Assembly (NCBI RefSeq): GCF_932526225.1
Contig: NC_064041.1
Location: 3,777,046 to 3,839,045, forward strand
Length of the DNA stretch: 62,000 nt
Reading direction: 5' to 3'
DNA from: Nematostella vectensis
Taxonomy: Eukaryota > Cnidaria > Anthozoa > Actiniaria > Edwardsiidae
A model generated the notes under the pieces. It saw only the letters and a list, made by a program, of their open reading frames with translations. It was not told the DNA's origin and did no database searches. Of this stretch, positions 1 to 38,205 are shown one piece after another; the stretch's first letter is position 1; each line of letters opens with the position of its first letter. Position numbers and translations under genes: made by a program.

Positions 1-37
1 TCGTAAAAAGATAGATAAATGCAAATTATCACCTGAC

Positions 38-867
38 CTTAGTGTTCTATCGCTTGAACAAGATGCAATAAGAACACAATCTTGGTAAAGCAAAAAGCAA
101 CATCTCCAAATGATATTGGAATGCCCTTCCATCCTTATTAGTTCCTCGCCATTATCGCTATCCCAAACACGGATGGTCCGGTCGGCAGAAGCTGAGAGTA
201 GCCGTCCATCATTCAAGGGCGAATACACGCAGCAAGTTACACGGGCTTCGTGTCCTAACAATGTGCTACACTCCGTTGTTTCAGGGTATAACCAGTTTTT
301 CCACAATCGGATAGTTCGATCCCGCGAGGCAGAGGCGATGGTTGCGTTGTTGTTTGGAGAAAAAGATATATCTTCAATTACGTCTGAATGTCCCTCTAGA
401 ACTCTAATAACTGCATCTTCAATAAAGTCCCAAATAACAATAAGCATATCTGAAGATCCAGATGCTATCGTTGTGTTGTTGGTTGGACAAAATCTGCAAG
501 TCCAAACGGTATTTTTGTGTTGTCTCATCACCGCTATTTCGCTTCTTTCTTCAAGATTCCAAACACGAACTGTCCTGTCGCTTGAACAGCTACAAAGAAG
601 TGGATTTATGGAGTCGGGGCTAAACTCACAACTCCATATAGTGCTTCTGTGCCCCTGCAAGGCAAATAGTTCTATTGCTTGTTCAATATTCCAGATGATT
701 ATTTTTTCATCGCCGGACGCCGTCGCTAAAAGACTTCCGTCGGGTGAAAAACTACAACTTTCAACAAAACATTTGTGTCCAGAAAAACGAGTGAATTCGT
801 CCTCTTTCCTTCTAAAGTTCCAAGAAACCTCATTGGAAGTGTTTGGCCAACGCCTTGTCCGTTCCAT
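38..867 (-). CDS. WD40-repeat protein, first coding exon (partial, continues off the left edge)
   Basis: Read on the minus strand, an open frame runs from an ATG at 867 to a likely donor at 37/36 (AAG|GTCAGG). It encodes about 276 residues with at least six WD40 blades. Each blade has the GH...SxD+T+R(V/L)W pattern, for example SCSSDRTVRVWNLE, SASRDRTIRLW and SASADRTIRVWDSD. The last blade is cut after SSDRTLR, and the next exon should supply VW. WD40 propellers are protein-interaction scaffolds, and no enzymatic domain is visible here. The start is the first ATG before the first blade. The gene is divergent from WDR31, with the two ATGs about 340 bp apart. Six or more blades encoded in one exon contrasts with the finely split neighbour, so the two are not a recent duplicate pair. 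I cannot name the orthologue because the C-terminal domain that would identify it lies outside the window. Confidence 0.85.
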
Positions 868-1209
868 TCTTCAAAAACAATGAAAGATTACGCAAAAACG
901 TCTGAAAGAATGCCCGAAAAATAGTGAATGGTTGAATGAATGCGAAATGAAATCCTTGTGGAAATTTGTTTCCGTGACAACAAAAATATTATCTTGATGA
1001 CGTCATTGGTTAATCAGCCAATCAGAATCCAGAAATCTCCGCTGTTTTTTTAGGCTATCACGTGATCAATTTATACATCCAACCAATCAAAAACCAGGAC
1101 AAAACATGAATTCATGGGGAGTACCGCTGTCCAGTATATTCTTCTTGTCAACAAACAATATTCAAAATGGCCGCCAATTCTTGTTACTAGGGGAAAGACT
1201 TCAGTCTAA
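868..1209. promoter_or_regulatory. Divergent promoter between the WD40 gene and WDR31
   Basis: This short interval separates the start codons of two divergent genes. It contains a perfect CRE palindrome, TGACGTCA, at 998-1005, directly followed by an inverted CCAAT box (ATTGG, 1005-1009). Forward CCAAT boxes lie at 1018-1022 and 1083-1087. A TCACGTGA E-box palindrome is at 1058-1065. An AAAATGGCCGCC element resembling a YY1-type site is at about 1162-1173. No TATA box is evident. CRE plus clustered CCAAT boxes is a common makeup of TATA-less bidirectional promoters. Factor binding is inferred from motif identity only. Confidence 0.6.
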
Positions 1210-4200
1210 ATGCAGCCTGGATGTTTCCAGTGCTTTGAAAGCGTGTGGATGGGTCTCAGAAGCTCCAAATCGCGCAGAAATCGCGATTACCAGAAAAACG
1301 ATGGTCCTGTTGGCGTTGTGAATGCTCACCAAGTTATCGAGTTCGAGTCCGTGCACAGGGATGCAGTGACCTGTCTCTCTGCATACTCCCCTGGATTTTG
1401 TGTGTCCGGCAGCGCAGACAGAGTAAATATTACCTTTTTGTGTTAACGTAGACCACCATATGTCCCGTAAGCTTAATTTTATACCGATCGTCGCTCTATG
1501 CTTGAGACTGTTTTGTGAAGTCGATTAAATTTTTAAATTTAAAACCTCACCAACCAACCTTGGCAAAATCGACTCTCTTTGATCTTAATATACCAGAGGG
1601 TGAAACAATTAGCGTCCTTTTTAAGCACTTTCTTTGTGATATATGGTCCATGCCATGTTAACTGTTTCCTGGTATGTTTATTTGTGATGATAAGAATTAA
1701 GGCCGATATCGATAATTACATGTTTAACACCTGGTTTAGGTTTGACACTTGTTCTTTGGAGTACCACCAAAGAGACTCACTTAGTGACCAGCGATGTGGT
1801 CAATTGTTGAGAGTTTATGTCTTGATATTCTTTGTCCACAGACTGTTGCATTGTTTAATCTGCGTTCAGGTGTGGTCTGCCAGAGGTGGGTCGGACATGA
1901 AAAAGAAGTCACAAAGGTATTTATGCAGCATAATAAAAAAAAGGCATTTGACCTCAAAGCAAAACAAAGAATGCCCCCTCAAAGCTAGCTTCCAAAGCTG
2001 ACATCCAAACATTTATAGAGAAAGTTTGCCAACTCTTTTCAAATCTGTCAAAATATTGTCAATCAGAGATTTAGGTATTTATGTTATGTATCAAAATTAA
2101 ATTCAAGCAAATAGTCACTGACTAACAACACTGCCTTTAAAGATTAGAAAAAACAGTTTTGTTTGATAAAAGAAGCTGTAGCAGGCAGCTCTTTTAGTGT
2201 TGTGCCCTGCCTGTGTTGTTTGTTGTTGTTGTTTTTTTGAAGCTCCCACAACCAGCCTGTGAGGCGAACTTGTGCTATTTTATAATTCATGTCAGGTTGT
2301 GCCATCACACTCGGAAGAGCTTGTATACAGTGCATCTAGAGACAAGACAATACGGGTGTGGCGGATAGGTGATGCCTCCCATGAGGCCGTTGCAGCTTAT
2401 GAGGGACATAGTCTCGTCGTCACTAGTATTGACCTTAACATGGGTAAATAAAAATCACTTCCTTGAAGATTTTGCACCGTTTTCCTGTAACCTAAATCAC
2501 TTAGTAGGGGTCAGGGTTAAATTTAAGTTGGCCTGATGTTTCAACACACCTGAAAGTTTGAGAAAACTCCTGATTTTGAACCCAAATGTCTTGCCGTTTA
2601 TAATATTTTTTTACCCATTGAGCCCTCAACAGGACGTCAAGCTGTTAGAAGTACACTTGTCACAAGCCAAAAAATAATGATACAAAATAAAAAAACAAAG
2701 TACTGTTGGAATTCTTGGATACAGCTGGCTAGATACAGAACAGTGGTGTCTCACTTTGATGAGATGTTAAAAAAAAACAAAATAGGGGGTACAGTATCTG
2801 TTTTGGATCTTTTTGTTTTTGTAAACTGGGTTTACACCATGCCTTGTACCCCTGCTAGAAATAACTATTTCCTTTACCATGGTTACTGAATGTTTCTCTA
2901 TGTTTTTCTTTTTTTTTTAGCACAAACATTGCTATTTTCTGGGTCAAGAGACAACACAGTTAAATTATGGGATGTCGCAACTGGAACCTGTGTTCTTGAA
3001 AACGAAATTTCAAGGAATCTGGTAATATTTCTAAAAACTCTCTTTTTCGTGAGTTCTCACCTTGTTACTAGGCATAATAATTACTAATATATCCTTAGAT
3101 CTAAAGTGCTGGTAGTGTGTAGACTGCTTTTTATTTGTTGTATTTTAAATTGGTTTATCTTTTGTTAGAAACTTCTGTTCTTCCCTGTTTAGTTTACTCG
3201 TTGTGCTTTCCTATCTAACACCTGGAGCTAGTTGTAGTATCTATTACCTAGGACTTATCAGATGATGTTACACATTATTCTGTTACAGGCTGAACCTAGG
3301 AGATAATGGTCTTTTTCTGGGTCGCTTTCTGGGTAAACAACCCCCCCCCCCCTCCCCCGCCCTGCTTAAAATCCTGGCTACAGGCCTGAATTAAAAGCAC
3401 CCTGCAGTTGATATAGGAAAGGAAGTTCCAAGGTATTAAAACGCAGGTTGTATTTCCTGTAGGTGTCCTGTGTAAAATGGGTCCCTGATACCTCCTTGGT
3501 GGCTCAGACTGGGGAAGACAAGACTCTAAGGTACCACACTTGGTCATATAGCTTGCCTAGTTGTTCAAAACTATGAGCTGAATAGGCAGAGTTTTCAAGC
3601 TAAAATACTTCTCTACGCCTTGTACTTCTGTTGCCGAGCCAAACACAGAAAGAAAACTTTGTTTCTCCAATGATCTTTATTTATTTATATACGATGATAA
3701 CTCTTTCGATGTCTACTTCTAAAAGATTACTTGTTAACTTTTCAATTTGACCTCCATGTTATTTTTCGATTCGACTATTCAACTATGTATTCGACTTTTT
3801 ATTCGACTGCGACTGTATTCAACTGCCTACAATACTAACGCTGACTGCGAACTTTAACAAACTATCTACAAAATATGTCTTATTTACAATGACTTCAACT
3901 ATTCTTTAGAACTTACAATCTAGATCCTACTTTTTACAATACTAGAACTTACTAGAATTTCATATTTAGAATTGCACTTATAAATCCTATATTCTAATGT
4001 CCTTATACTTAAAGTTCTTCATAACAACTTTCAAAGGGGACCTCTACATTATACTATCTGACATGTGGATAAAAGATTGAGAACTTGTCAGAACTACTTT
4101 TTCTTTTCTCCCTGGACATGACCAATGAATGAATGCTTATGAGAGGACATTAGGAGTATGGACACAGCAAGTAATGATTTATGTATGTTACAGGGTGTGG

Positions 4201-7200
4201 GACACCAGAAATATGGATGTAGCTATCACCTTCCCACGGAAGAATTATATCCAGGTATGGAATCATATTCATCTGAAATGCATTATTTTGGTTTTACAAA
4301 TAGTAAAAATGGTAAATAATAATATAATAATAACAGTTACCTATTTAGGCACATCTACATGAGAGAAAGTATGTCAGGATACCAGGAGTAATTAACCTTT
4401 ACAAATATTACACAGGCTAGGGTTAGGGCTAGTCTTTTCTGAAATACTGAAAAAAAGTTCAACAAACTTAGTATAAAACACCAGATATAAAATCTGAAAA
4501 TTCCACAACCTCAGAGTCAGGATTTGATTTCAGTTTGCAGTGTTGTGCTTTCATAAAAAAATCAACTTGATGTTGTTCAACAACATTTTTAATGGAATAA
4601 TAAATGGAATAACGCACCTTTGGAACAACCCCTCTCTAATGTAAAAGCAGCACCTGCCAAAAAGACTTGAGGGTGATCTGGGTACAGATGCCATATTGAT
4701 TAGGAAATGAAAAAAACAACTCCTCTATAGCATCAGGCAAGTACCAAGGATTGGCTTTCGATTGGATTTGGCCACCAAGGGGGTGTAGTTATACTCTGCA
4801 CATTCTCCTGTGTACACACCTGAGCATATCCACTGGAACAATCTGCATGCTTTAAGGTGGCAAGATACTACATACATTCTTAATTGATTCTTACTACAGT
4901 ACTAGGGAGCTTTTAATTATTTTGGACAAGATGCTCCCATTGACACATATCAATGTAGACTTGCTTTAGTTGACTTCACATAAGACTCTTTGCTGTGTGA
5001 GCCCTAGGCAAGAGAAGAGACCAACTCAATTCAATTTTTCGCAAGTGAGCTACAGTACACCCCATGTATGGATAGAAGTCTCCAGGACTTTCAGAAATTC
5101 TGAAATCAGAATTTTATTTGGTTTTAAATCTTTCATGGGAGGTCTGTCTGATCTGTTAAGAGAACAGCCAATAGAATCTTGAATGAACCATTATATGACT
5201 TGCAGACATGCTGTGACTGTTCACCAGATGGCCTTTATGTTCTCACCAGCAACAATGGCTTCAATAGAAACGGATGTGAGGCAACTGTAAGTACCTCCTA
5301 TGTTGAATGTCTGAGCCACTATCATCAAAATCAATGATAACTATACAGTAGCAATATCATCATCACTTCAAGAACTATCATCACCATCATAATTATCATC
5401 ACCATCATCATTTTCGTTATCATCACCATCATCATCATATTCACATTATCGTCATAACCCTAACCATATTAATAATAATCGCCATCATCAAACCACTTCA
5501 ACCACTTCTCACTGCAACATCATCAAGACAATAAGACATGTATCTTTAAATATAGATAATTGTATTGGTAATATACAGTTAACCACAAGTCAGGTGAGTG
5601 TTTTTAAACATTAAAATATTAAAATACTAAAGTATTAAAGTATTAAAATATTAAAGTATTAAAATACTCCCAACTTTATTGTCAGTAACTAATGGTAGTG
5701 CTTAAAGTTAGAAATTGCTTTGGCCATGCCAGATGTGCTACCCTTCAACCATGAAAGTGCCCTCACACCCTCTTTGTTTCAGTTATGGGATCTCCGACAG
5801 CAAAAGGAGCTGCACCAGTATGTGGGCCACACCCAGACGACTTCAGCTTGCATGTTCTTGCCGTATGATTCCATGGTTTCATCTAAGCCTTTGTAAGTGG
5901 TTTTATTTACTGGGACAAAGGGCTCCAAGCAATGACGTAATTTTTTCATGATAAAATAAGTACTCAACATCCAACGTTTCCAAAAGGTCTTAGGAATCCT
6001 TGATCCATTTAATTGTCCACAGCTTGAAAACCATATTTCTCTACAAAAAAAGATGCACATGAAGCACACATTTGGTCAAAATAGTTGTTTTTTTGCTCAA
6101 TATACTGTATGGACTTTTGCACTTCCAGGCCTTCCTAACAAATTCCCTACATGGCCACCAAGGCACGTGTGACATCAAATGCTTGGAGCCTATGTATTGG
6201 AAAAGTCATTTGATTGCTTAATGATAACAGAAAACTTCCCTTTACAGTATATACCCTTGTATTTTCTTGTTTACTCATGTTCTGAAGTAAGCAGACTATG
6301 GGTAATCACTTCATGCGAAGAGACTTGTAAGAGAATTTGGAATATTCATAAATAGATGTTATCTGGGATTTCACAATTACATATGTAGATCTTATTTGTG
6401 ATACCATCAATAAGATGTTACTTGGGATACCAACAATTAGATAAATGCCCTTGTCAAGAATAATAAAGTTTAACAGCCCCTCCCCCCTCCCACCCCCTAT
6501 GTTCCAATGTGTAATACAATGGTTTAAAACAATCTGTTGTTTTTAGAGTTGTCACTGCTTCACATGATTCAAGTGTTCGCATCTGGAATAGAGACACCCA
6601 GGGTAAAACACTACTAAGACTTCCTTATCCCTTCCATACATACAACCAATGCTACTAAGACTTCCTTATCCCTTTCATACATACAACCAATGCTACTAAG
6701 ACTTCCTTATCCCTCCCATACATACAACCAATGCTACTAAGACTTCCTTATCCCTTACATACAACCTATTCTGATTTGTATCCAAATATTTCCATAGTCT
6801 CACCATTGAGTTGCCTGTTTAGAATGTGTCCTTATCCCTCCCATACATACAACCAATGCTACTAAGACTTCCTTATCCCTTACATACAACCTATTCTGAT
6901 TTGTATCCAAATATTTCCATAGTCTCACCATTGTGTTGCCTGTTTAGAATGTGTCCTCGTTGAGGAGTTTCCAGGATCTGGCCCTTTGACTGATTTAGCA
7001 CATTTTGATGGTGAAAGGTAAAATATATTCCCATAGGAACAATTTTTACAACTCCTTGTTGTTTTATACCCATTTTTCTCCTCTAACTTTTCCCTGTTTT
7101 CTTTGTTCGTATTTTTTCCTCCACCTTCCCTCTCCTCTTATTTTGTTCGCCCTATGTCGGGAGATGATTGTACACATCTGTTTCAAATAAGGTTGCATTG

Positions 7201-7607
7201 AGAGAATCTATGTGTCATAACCTACGGTACTTTATGTATATCAAATGAATGAAAAGTTAAGCTAAAAAAAACACAGGTTTTAAAAAGCTTCAGCATTCTT
7301 GATTATGGGCCTCTGAACGTTCACAGACCAGGATTCAGCCATTTATACGTTGCCCATGAACCTGTGCAGGTTACGATGCATGGATTTGTGGGTGCAACCT
7401 TAATTGAAATAGGTGTATACCCACAGTACCAACCATATACCAATTGACCCATACTTACCTGACCAAAACTTGTGGATATCATTGTTAAAACAGAGTTTTG
7501 CTTTTTGTCTCAGCTTTTGCATATCCAGCTTCCATGTTGGCATCTACCACATGTCATTGAAAAGCACATCTAATGGCCTCCACCTGAAGCGGATGACCCA
7601 CTTTTGA
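1210..7607 (+). CDS. WDR31: WDR31 orthologue, complete, 11 exons, 358 aa
   Basis: Exons: 1210-1422, 1842-1916, 2296-2443, 2921-3021, 3463-3530, 4194-4254, 5206-5286, 5783-5892, 6547-6602, 6948-7017, 7514-7607. All are bounded by AG/GT with matching phases, total 1077 nt. The protein opens with a basic stretch (LRSSKSRRNRDYQKND), then WD40 blades including FCVSGSADRTVALFN, SASRDKTIRVWRI, FSGSRDNTVKLWDVATG, QTGEDKTLRVWDTRN, GCEATLWDLRQ and VVTASHDSSVRIWN, ending in LHLKRMTHF. Length and block order match vertebrate WDR31 (about 367 aa), including the hallmark NGF...GCEATLWDLRQ segment. The family is reported to act at the ciliary base in IFT and BBSome traffic. The start is the first ATG of the frame. 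Intron 9 carries a tandem repeat that duplicates the exon 10 acceptor. No frameshift or stop is seen. Confidence 0.94.
5340..5460 (+). repeat. (ATC)n-like microsatellite in WDR31 intron 7
   Basis: An irregular ATC/CAT-rich trinucleotide stretch within the intron that follows the exon ending at 5286. Similar stretches occur at four other places in the window. Confidence 0.8.
6603..6947 (+). repeat. Tandem and duplicated sequence in WDR31 intron 9 carrying a decoy splice acceptor
   Basis: The intron starts with about five copies of a ~41-bp unit containing CTACTAAGACTTCCTTATCC and ACATACAACCAATG. It continues with two copies of a longer block. Both longer copies end in TGTTTAGAATGTGTCC: one at 6816-6831, the other at 6941-6956, which is the real acceptor plus the first bases of exon 10. 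The array therefore duplicates a complete 3' splice site together with the start of the exon. Confidence 0.85.
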
Positions 7608-7675
7608 GCTGTGCCACACCCATGCAACATGTAGTATACCCATATTAGTCATATGCCATGCTAATTGGTTTTTCA

Positions 7676-7857
7676 CACGTCATTCAACTTGGTGTCGAAT
7701 GACCAAATGTCACGCAACCTGGTGTTGTATCCCCATGTCATGCAAACTGGTGTCGTATGACCACATGTCACGCAACCTGGTGTCGTATTCCCCATGTCAT
7801 GCAAACTGGTGTTGTATGACCACTTGCCGCGCAACCTGGTGTCATATGACCAGATAT
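7676..7857 (+). repeat. Short minisatellite, about six copies of a 28-30 bp unit
   Basis: Imperfect repeats of a unit containing CATGTCA(C/T)GCAA(A/C)CTGGTG and TCGTATGACC lie just downstream of the WDR31 stop codon, within or near its 3' UTR. Confidence 0.8.
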
Positions 7858-8582
7858 CACCAGATGGATGGCCTAGTTCAAGGACAGCAGCTGAAGAGAA
7901 ATTATTTTTTACCCATGGCATCATACCTTATCATTTACTTTTTCACCTACTGTACTGCTTACTAGGCTAGATAGAAAACCAATTATTTCCCTAAACTTTA
8001 TTTTATATGTTTTAGTGATTTTCGAATTTCAAATTGAACAAACTTCAAATTGAACAAACATATTCATGCCATTCTACTCTGCAAAGTGTGGCTGCAATTT
8101 TAAGGAGCTACCTAAAGTTCAGAGTAGCAAGTTTATCTTGTTTTTATCACGAACTGTGAGCCATCATTTTTATGCAAGTATTTATTTATTATCAAATCCA
8201 ATTGACGTTTTTAAAATTTATCGTTATCTATTTTAGAGTAGCGGTAGATAGCACATTATTATTCTCATTATATTATATGAAAGAGTAGATAGTATTAAAA
8301 ATTGCCGGTTCACATCGTGGTGTTTTTTTAAGCTATTGACGTCATATCCGCTAGCAGTGGCTTATAAGTAAGGGCAATCATCTGCATTACGCAATAGTCA
8401 TTTGAAACCCCCACCTCCGTGGTCCCGGGGAGGATTAAACTCTGAACAAATGTTATAAATGCCCCCACCCGCTCGGAAAATAATCTGTATTACATTAGTA
8501 GTATCACTGCGTTTTACGGAGCCGGCTAATTTTAGAACGTCACACGAACAGGCCAACCAGCTACCTTGGCGTTTATCGCGCG

Positions 8583-8992
8583 GGGTGGATGGCTTGTCGT
8601 GAGGGGTGGGTGGGTTATGGTGAGGGGTTGATGGCTTGTCGTGAGGGGTGGGTGGGTTGTCGTGAGGGGTAGGTGGGTTATCGTGAGGGGTGGATGGCTT
8701 GTCGTGAGGGGTGGGTGGGTTATCGTGAGGGGTGGGTGGGTTATCGTGAGGGGTGGGTGGGTTATCGTGAGGGGTTGATGGTTTGTCGTGAGGGGTGGGT
8801 GGGTTATCGTGAGGGGTCGGTGGGTTATCGTGAGGGGTTGATGGTTTGTCGTGAGGGGTGGGTGGGTTGTTGTGAGGGGTGGATATGTTGTTGTGAGGGG
8901 TGGGTGGGTTGTCGTGAGGGGTGGGTATGTTGTTGTGAGGGGTGGGTGGGTTGTCGTGAAGGGTTGGTGGGTTGTCGTGAGGGGTTGGGTGA
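8583..8992 (+). repeat. G-rich 21-bp minisatellite, about 19 copies
   Basis: The unit is close to GGTGGGTGGGTTATCGTGAGG, with variants ending TTGTCGTGAGG. Each unit joins a GGGG run to two GGG runs with one-base loops, so adjacent units can supply four G-tracts within about 25 nt, a G-quadruplex-type arrangement on the plus strand. The open frame across it (repeated GYREGWV) is a by-product of the 21-bp period. Confidence 0.9.
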
Positions 8993-9984
8993 ATGTGAAG
9001 ATAAGTGATAATTTAAAACGCCAGAAAAGAAGCTAAGCGACGGTCTATAAGAAAAGTGATGTGGTACAATCGGCGTATTTCATCGTAGTACTCAGAATGA
9101 AACAAAAGTGGGTGCGGAGGTTATTGTCATACAGTTTTTCTGGTCTGCATGGTGGATGAGCTTTTTCTTTCTAAGAGCGTGAATGTTTATTAATTTCATT
9201 ATGTTAATGTTGCTTTTGTCTCTAGTTTTATCTGCATACTATACACACACACATACATACACCCTTTTCAAACTGTACATCCTTCGTCACGTTTCTTTAC
9301 TTTTAGTGTTATAAAGGTTGCAAATATGAAAATTTTTCCAAGAGACGCACATGACGGGCTTTCATGACATCTTCGCCGCCCCGGCAACTCAAGAGCCTCT
9401 TTTGTTATTAAAGATTATTATTCTTGTTTTTGAATATTTGGGGGCATCTAATCGCATACCTGTCAACTCTCCCGCATTAGGCGGGAGTCTCAAGATTTTG
9501 GACCCCTTCTCCCGCTCTCCCGCGTTGAGCACCAAATCTCCCGCTTTTTAGCGATTTTTTTCGCTTCCGAAAAATTATTCTATAGAAAATCATCATTTTG
9601 CCTATTTTCTATTAAAATATTTGAAACAAAAATTCCCTTGCGTAGCGCAATTTATCTAACACCCTCGTGAGATCTATAAGTTGATTTGTTTGCGAGAGCT
9701 TTCTATACGGCAAACGCCTGCAAGGTTAAACCCACCCCTCCCCCCAAAAAATAAATATACCCCTCCCCCCAAAAAAATCTCATGTCTTGAGATTTTCCGG
9801 AGGTTGAAAGGTTTGTAATCGATAGCTTACGAAAAGGCCACAACGCTGACCTTCGCTTTATCACACAAATTTCGTACTTGGGAGCGACAGCCACACAAAC
9901 TCGATCCTTGGGGGTAGGAATTCATTTGCCAGCATAAATAGTTCCGAATTATCCGTTCTAAGGCTTTTATTTTAAACCGAAGAA

Positions 9985-10027
9985 AGGTTTCGTTGATTGT
10001 TCAAGCGTGAAGTCTGCCGAGTTCAGG
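9985..10027 (+). other. Possible 5' UTR exon end of the SLC7 gene
   Basis: A consensus donor CAGG|GTAAGT lies at 10027/10028. About 500 bp downstream an acceptor (TTTTGTCTTAG) ends at 10533, only 8 nt before the transporter ATG. This pair would splice a non-coding first exon to the first coding exon. The 5' limit of the exon is unknown and the assignment is inference from splice signals only. Confidence 0.4.
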
Positions 10028-10541
10028 GTAAGTATAGCTAATAGTTTTCAGGAATTGCAAAATATATTTCAAAGTAAACTGAGATATGCCCATTTCTGGC
10101 ATTAGTGTTTGCCTCTCAAAACGCTGGTTCGTACCTACACCTGTTTGATAATAAATATTATTATTATTATCTTTATATGGAATATTCTGAATATTAATCA
10201 GAATGCCTTATATATCTTATTAACCTATGAAGTATGTCAAGCATGATAAATGAAGTGTAAAAAAAACGGCGTGTCGGTTTAATCGACCATAAATCTTTAA
10301 TTCAGCTAGAGGGTTTTTATGTGCAGAGTATAAAGAAAAAGGTTTTCACTGTGCTGTGGTGGGGTTTTTGTGTAGGACAGGGAGAGAGAGGAGGGAGGGG
10401 AGGGTGAATAATGCTGAATGAGATGATTTGCGAAGTGCATCAATATTTAAAATGAAAACGGAATGGACACGTCCAATTCCGAGCATTGCTGCCTTTGTAA
10501 AGGTATAATATGTGTGTTTTATTTTTGTCTTAGTACTCAGA

Positions 10542-37140
<26,599 letters not shown>

Positions 37141-38068
37141 TGAGCGCCACAGGGAGACCACTGTTTTGATGTCAGATAAGTTCCATTAAAACAAGAAAGG
37201 TTGATCTCCATTTAGTCATATAGTCATGGCTTTTGGGAGAATTAAAACTCAGCGACACAGATACGTGTCTCATTCATTATTCCCGCTCCCAGGCCTTTTT
37301 TATTTTTTAGCGAGCGTCTTCGACTAAGAAACCCACGGGGAGGGACGAGGTTTCAGTGGTGTGACGAAATCACCCCACAAAACAAGGCAAGGGGACGATA
37401 TATATTTGGAAAAAGATTTTCAAAAAGCAATCCTTGACTAAGAAAAATAGACGATCTTCATGAAAAAAACGAATAGATTGCAAAGAAATGCTTCGCAAAG
37501 AATAATCCCTTATACCCCTTAATCTGTTTCTATAGCAACATAGAAAGGACACCTTAATGGGTTTACATGTTGCAATATAGGGTGAAGCGGAGAGCCAGTG
37601 AAAGTTAAACTCATATCACAAAATAAAATAACAAAAAGGACGTGTAGCTTTTAAAACTTCGTGTACTTGTGATCATTTCGGGGTCCGGAGACAGTTGGGA
37701 GACTGGGGTTTCCCTCAGTCCTGGGATCATTTTGGGCCCGTTTGACGAATTTAAAACATAGGCAGCTTCAACACAGCTTCGGGCCTTCAACACATTTGAT
37801 TGACTAGGTATTTGACTGGTATTTGAATCGGTGGTAACATCACTCGCCCTAGTCATCACTCGCCCTAGTCCCCACTCCCATGAAGACTGTAGATGAGAGG
37901 AGGGTAGGGGGATAACACTTGCCAACAATCATTTTATTGATGTATTTTAATACTTTCTTCAATAATTTGAAAAATTACGTCAGGTGACCTCTGTGGCATT
38001 GACGTGGCTGGATGGGAAGCCTGTGTCCGATGCGCCAGGGGACTCGGCTGAGTCTGGTTCAAATCTTT
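37141..38068. other. Convergent intergenic region between SLC7 and VAV
   Basis: The SLC7 stop is at 37140 on the plus strand and the VAV stop is at 38206 on the minus strand. An ATTAAA at about 37186 could serve SLC7. Short open frames here show no recognisable domain. Confidence 0.5.
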
Positions 38069-38074
38069 TTTATT
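38069..38074 (-). terminator. Likely VAV polyadenylation signal
   Basis: AATAAA on the minus strand, 132 nt after the VAV stop codon. A second AATAAA lies further downstream at about 37933. Confidence 0.5.
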
Positions 38075-38205
38075 TCCTAGAAATGTTCGAGAGTTTGCGA
38101 CAGAACAGCCAGTGTCCACTGCGGGCTTAAAGCCCTGCCGAATTCCCGCACATTTTGGAACTTGATTACCATTTGCGTCTATTCGGTAGATATACAAATA
38201 TGTGG

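Larger units (their letters stand above)
7608..9990. other. Intergenic region between WDR31 and the SLC7 gene
   Basis: No exon of either gene was recognised here. The region holds an imperfect 29-bp array, a G-rich 21-bp array and, at about 9455-9550, a CTCCCGC-rich segment (TCTCCCGC, GGCGGGAG) that looks like an interspersed repeat fragment. A C-rich stretch with A-runs lies at about 9730-9775. Upstream regulatory DNA of the transporter gene is expected near 9900-10027. Confidence 0.5.

Noticed and set aside
110-883. 257-codon plus-strand open frame
   Set aside because: Antisense shadow of the WD40 exon on the minus strand, which carries clear WD40 blades.
8583-8992. Telomere-like G-rich repeat
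   Set aside because: The unit is 21 bp and does not resemble TTAGGG. It is internal to the locus.
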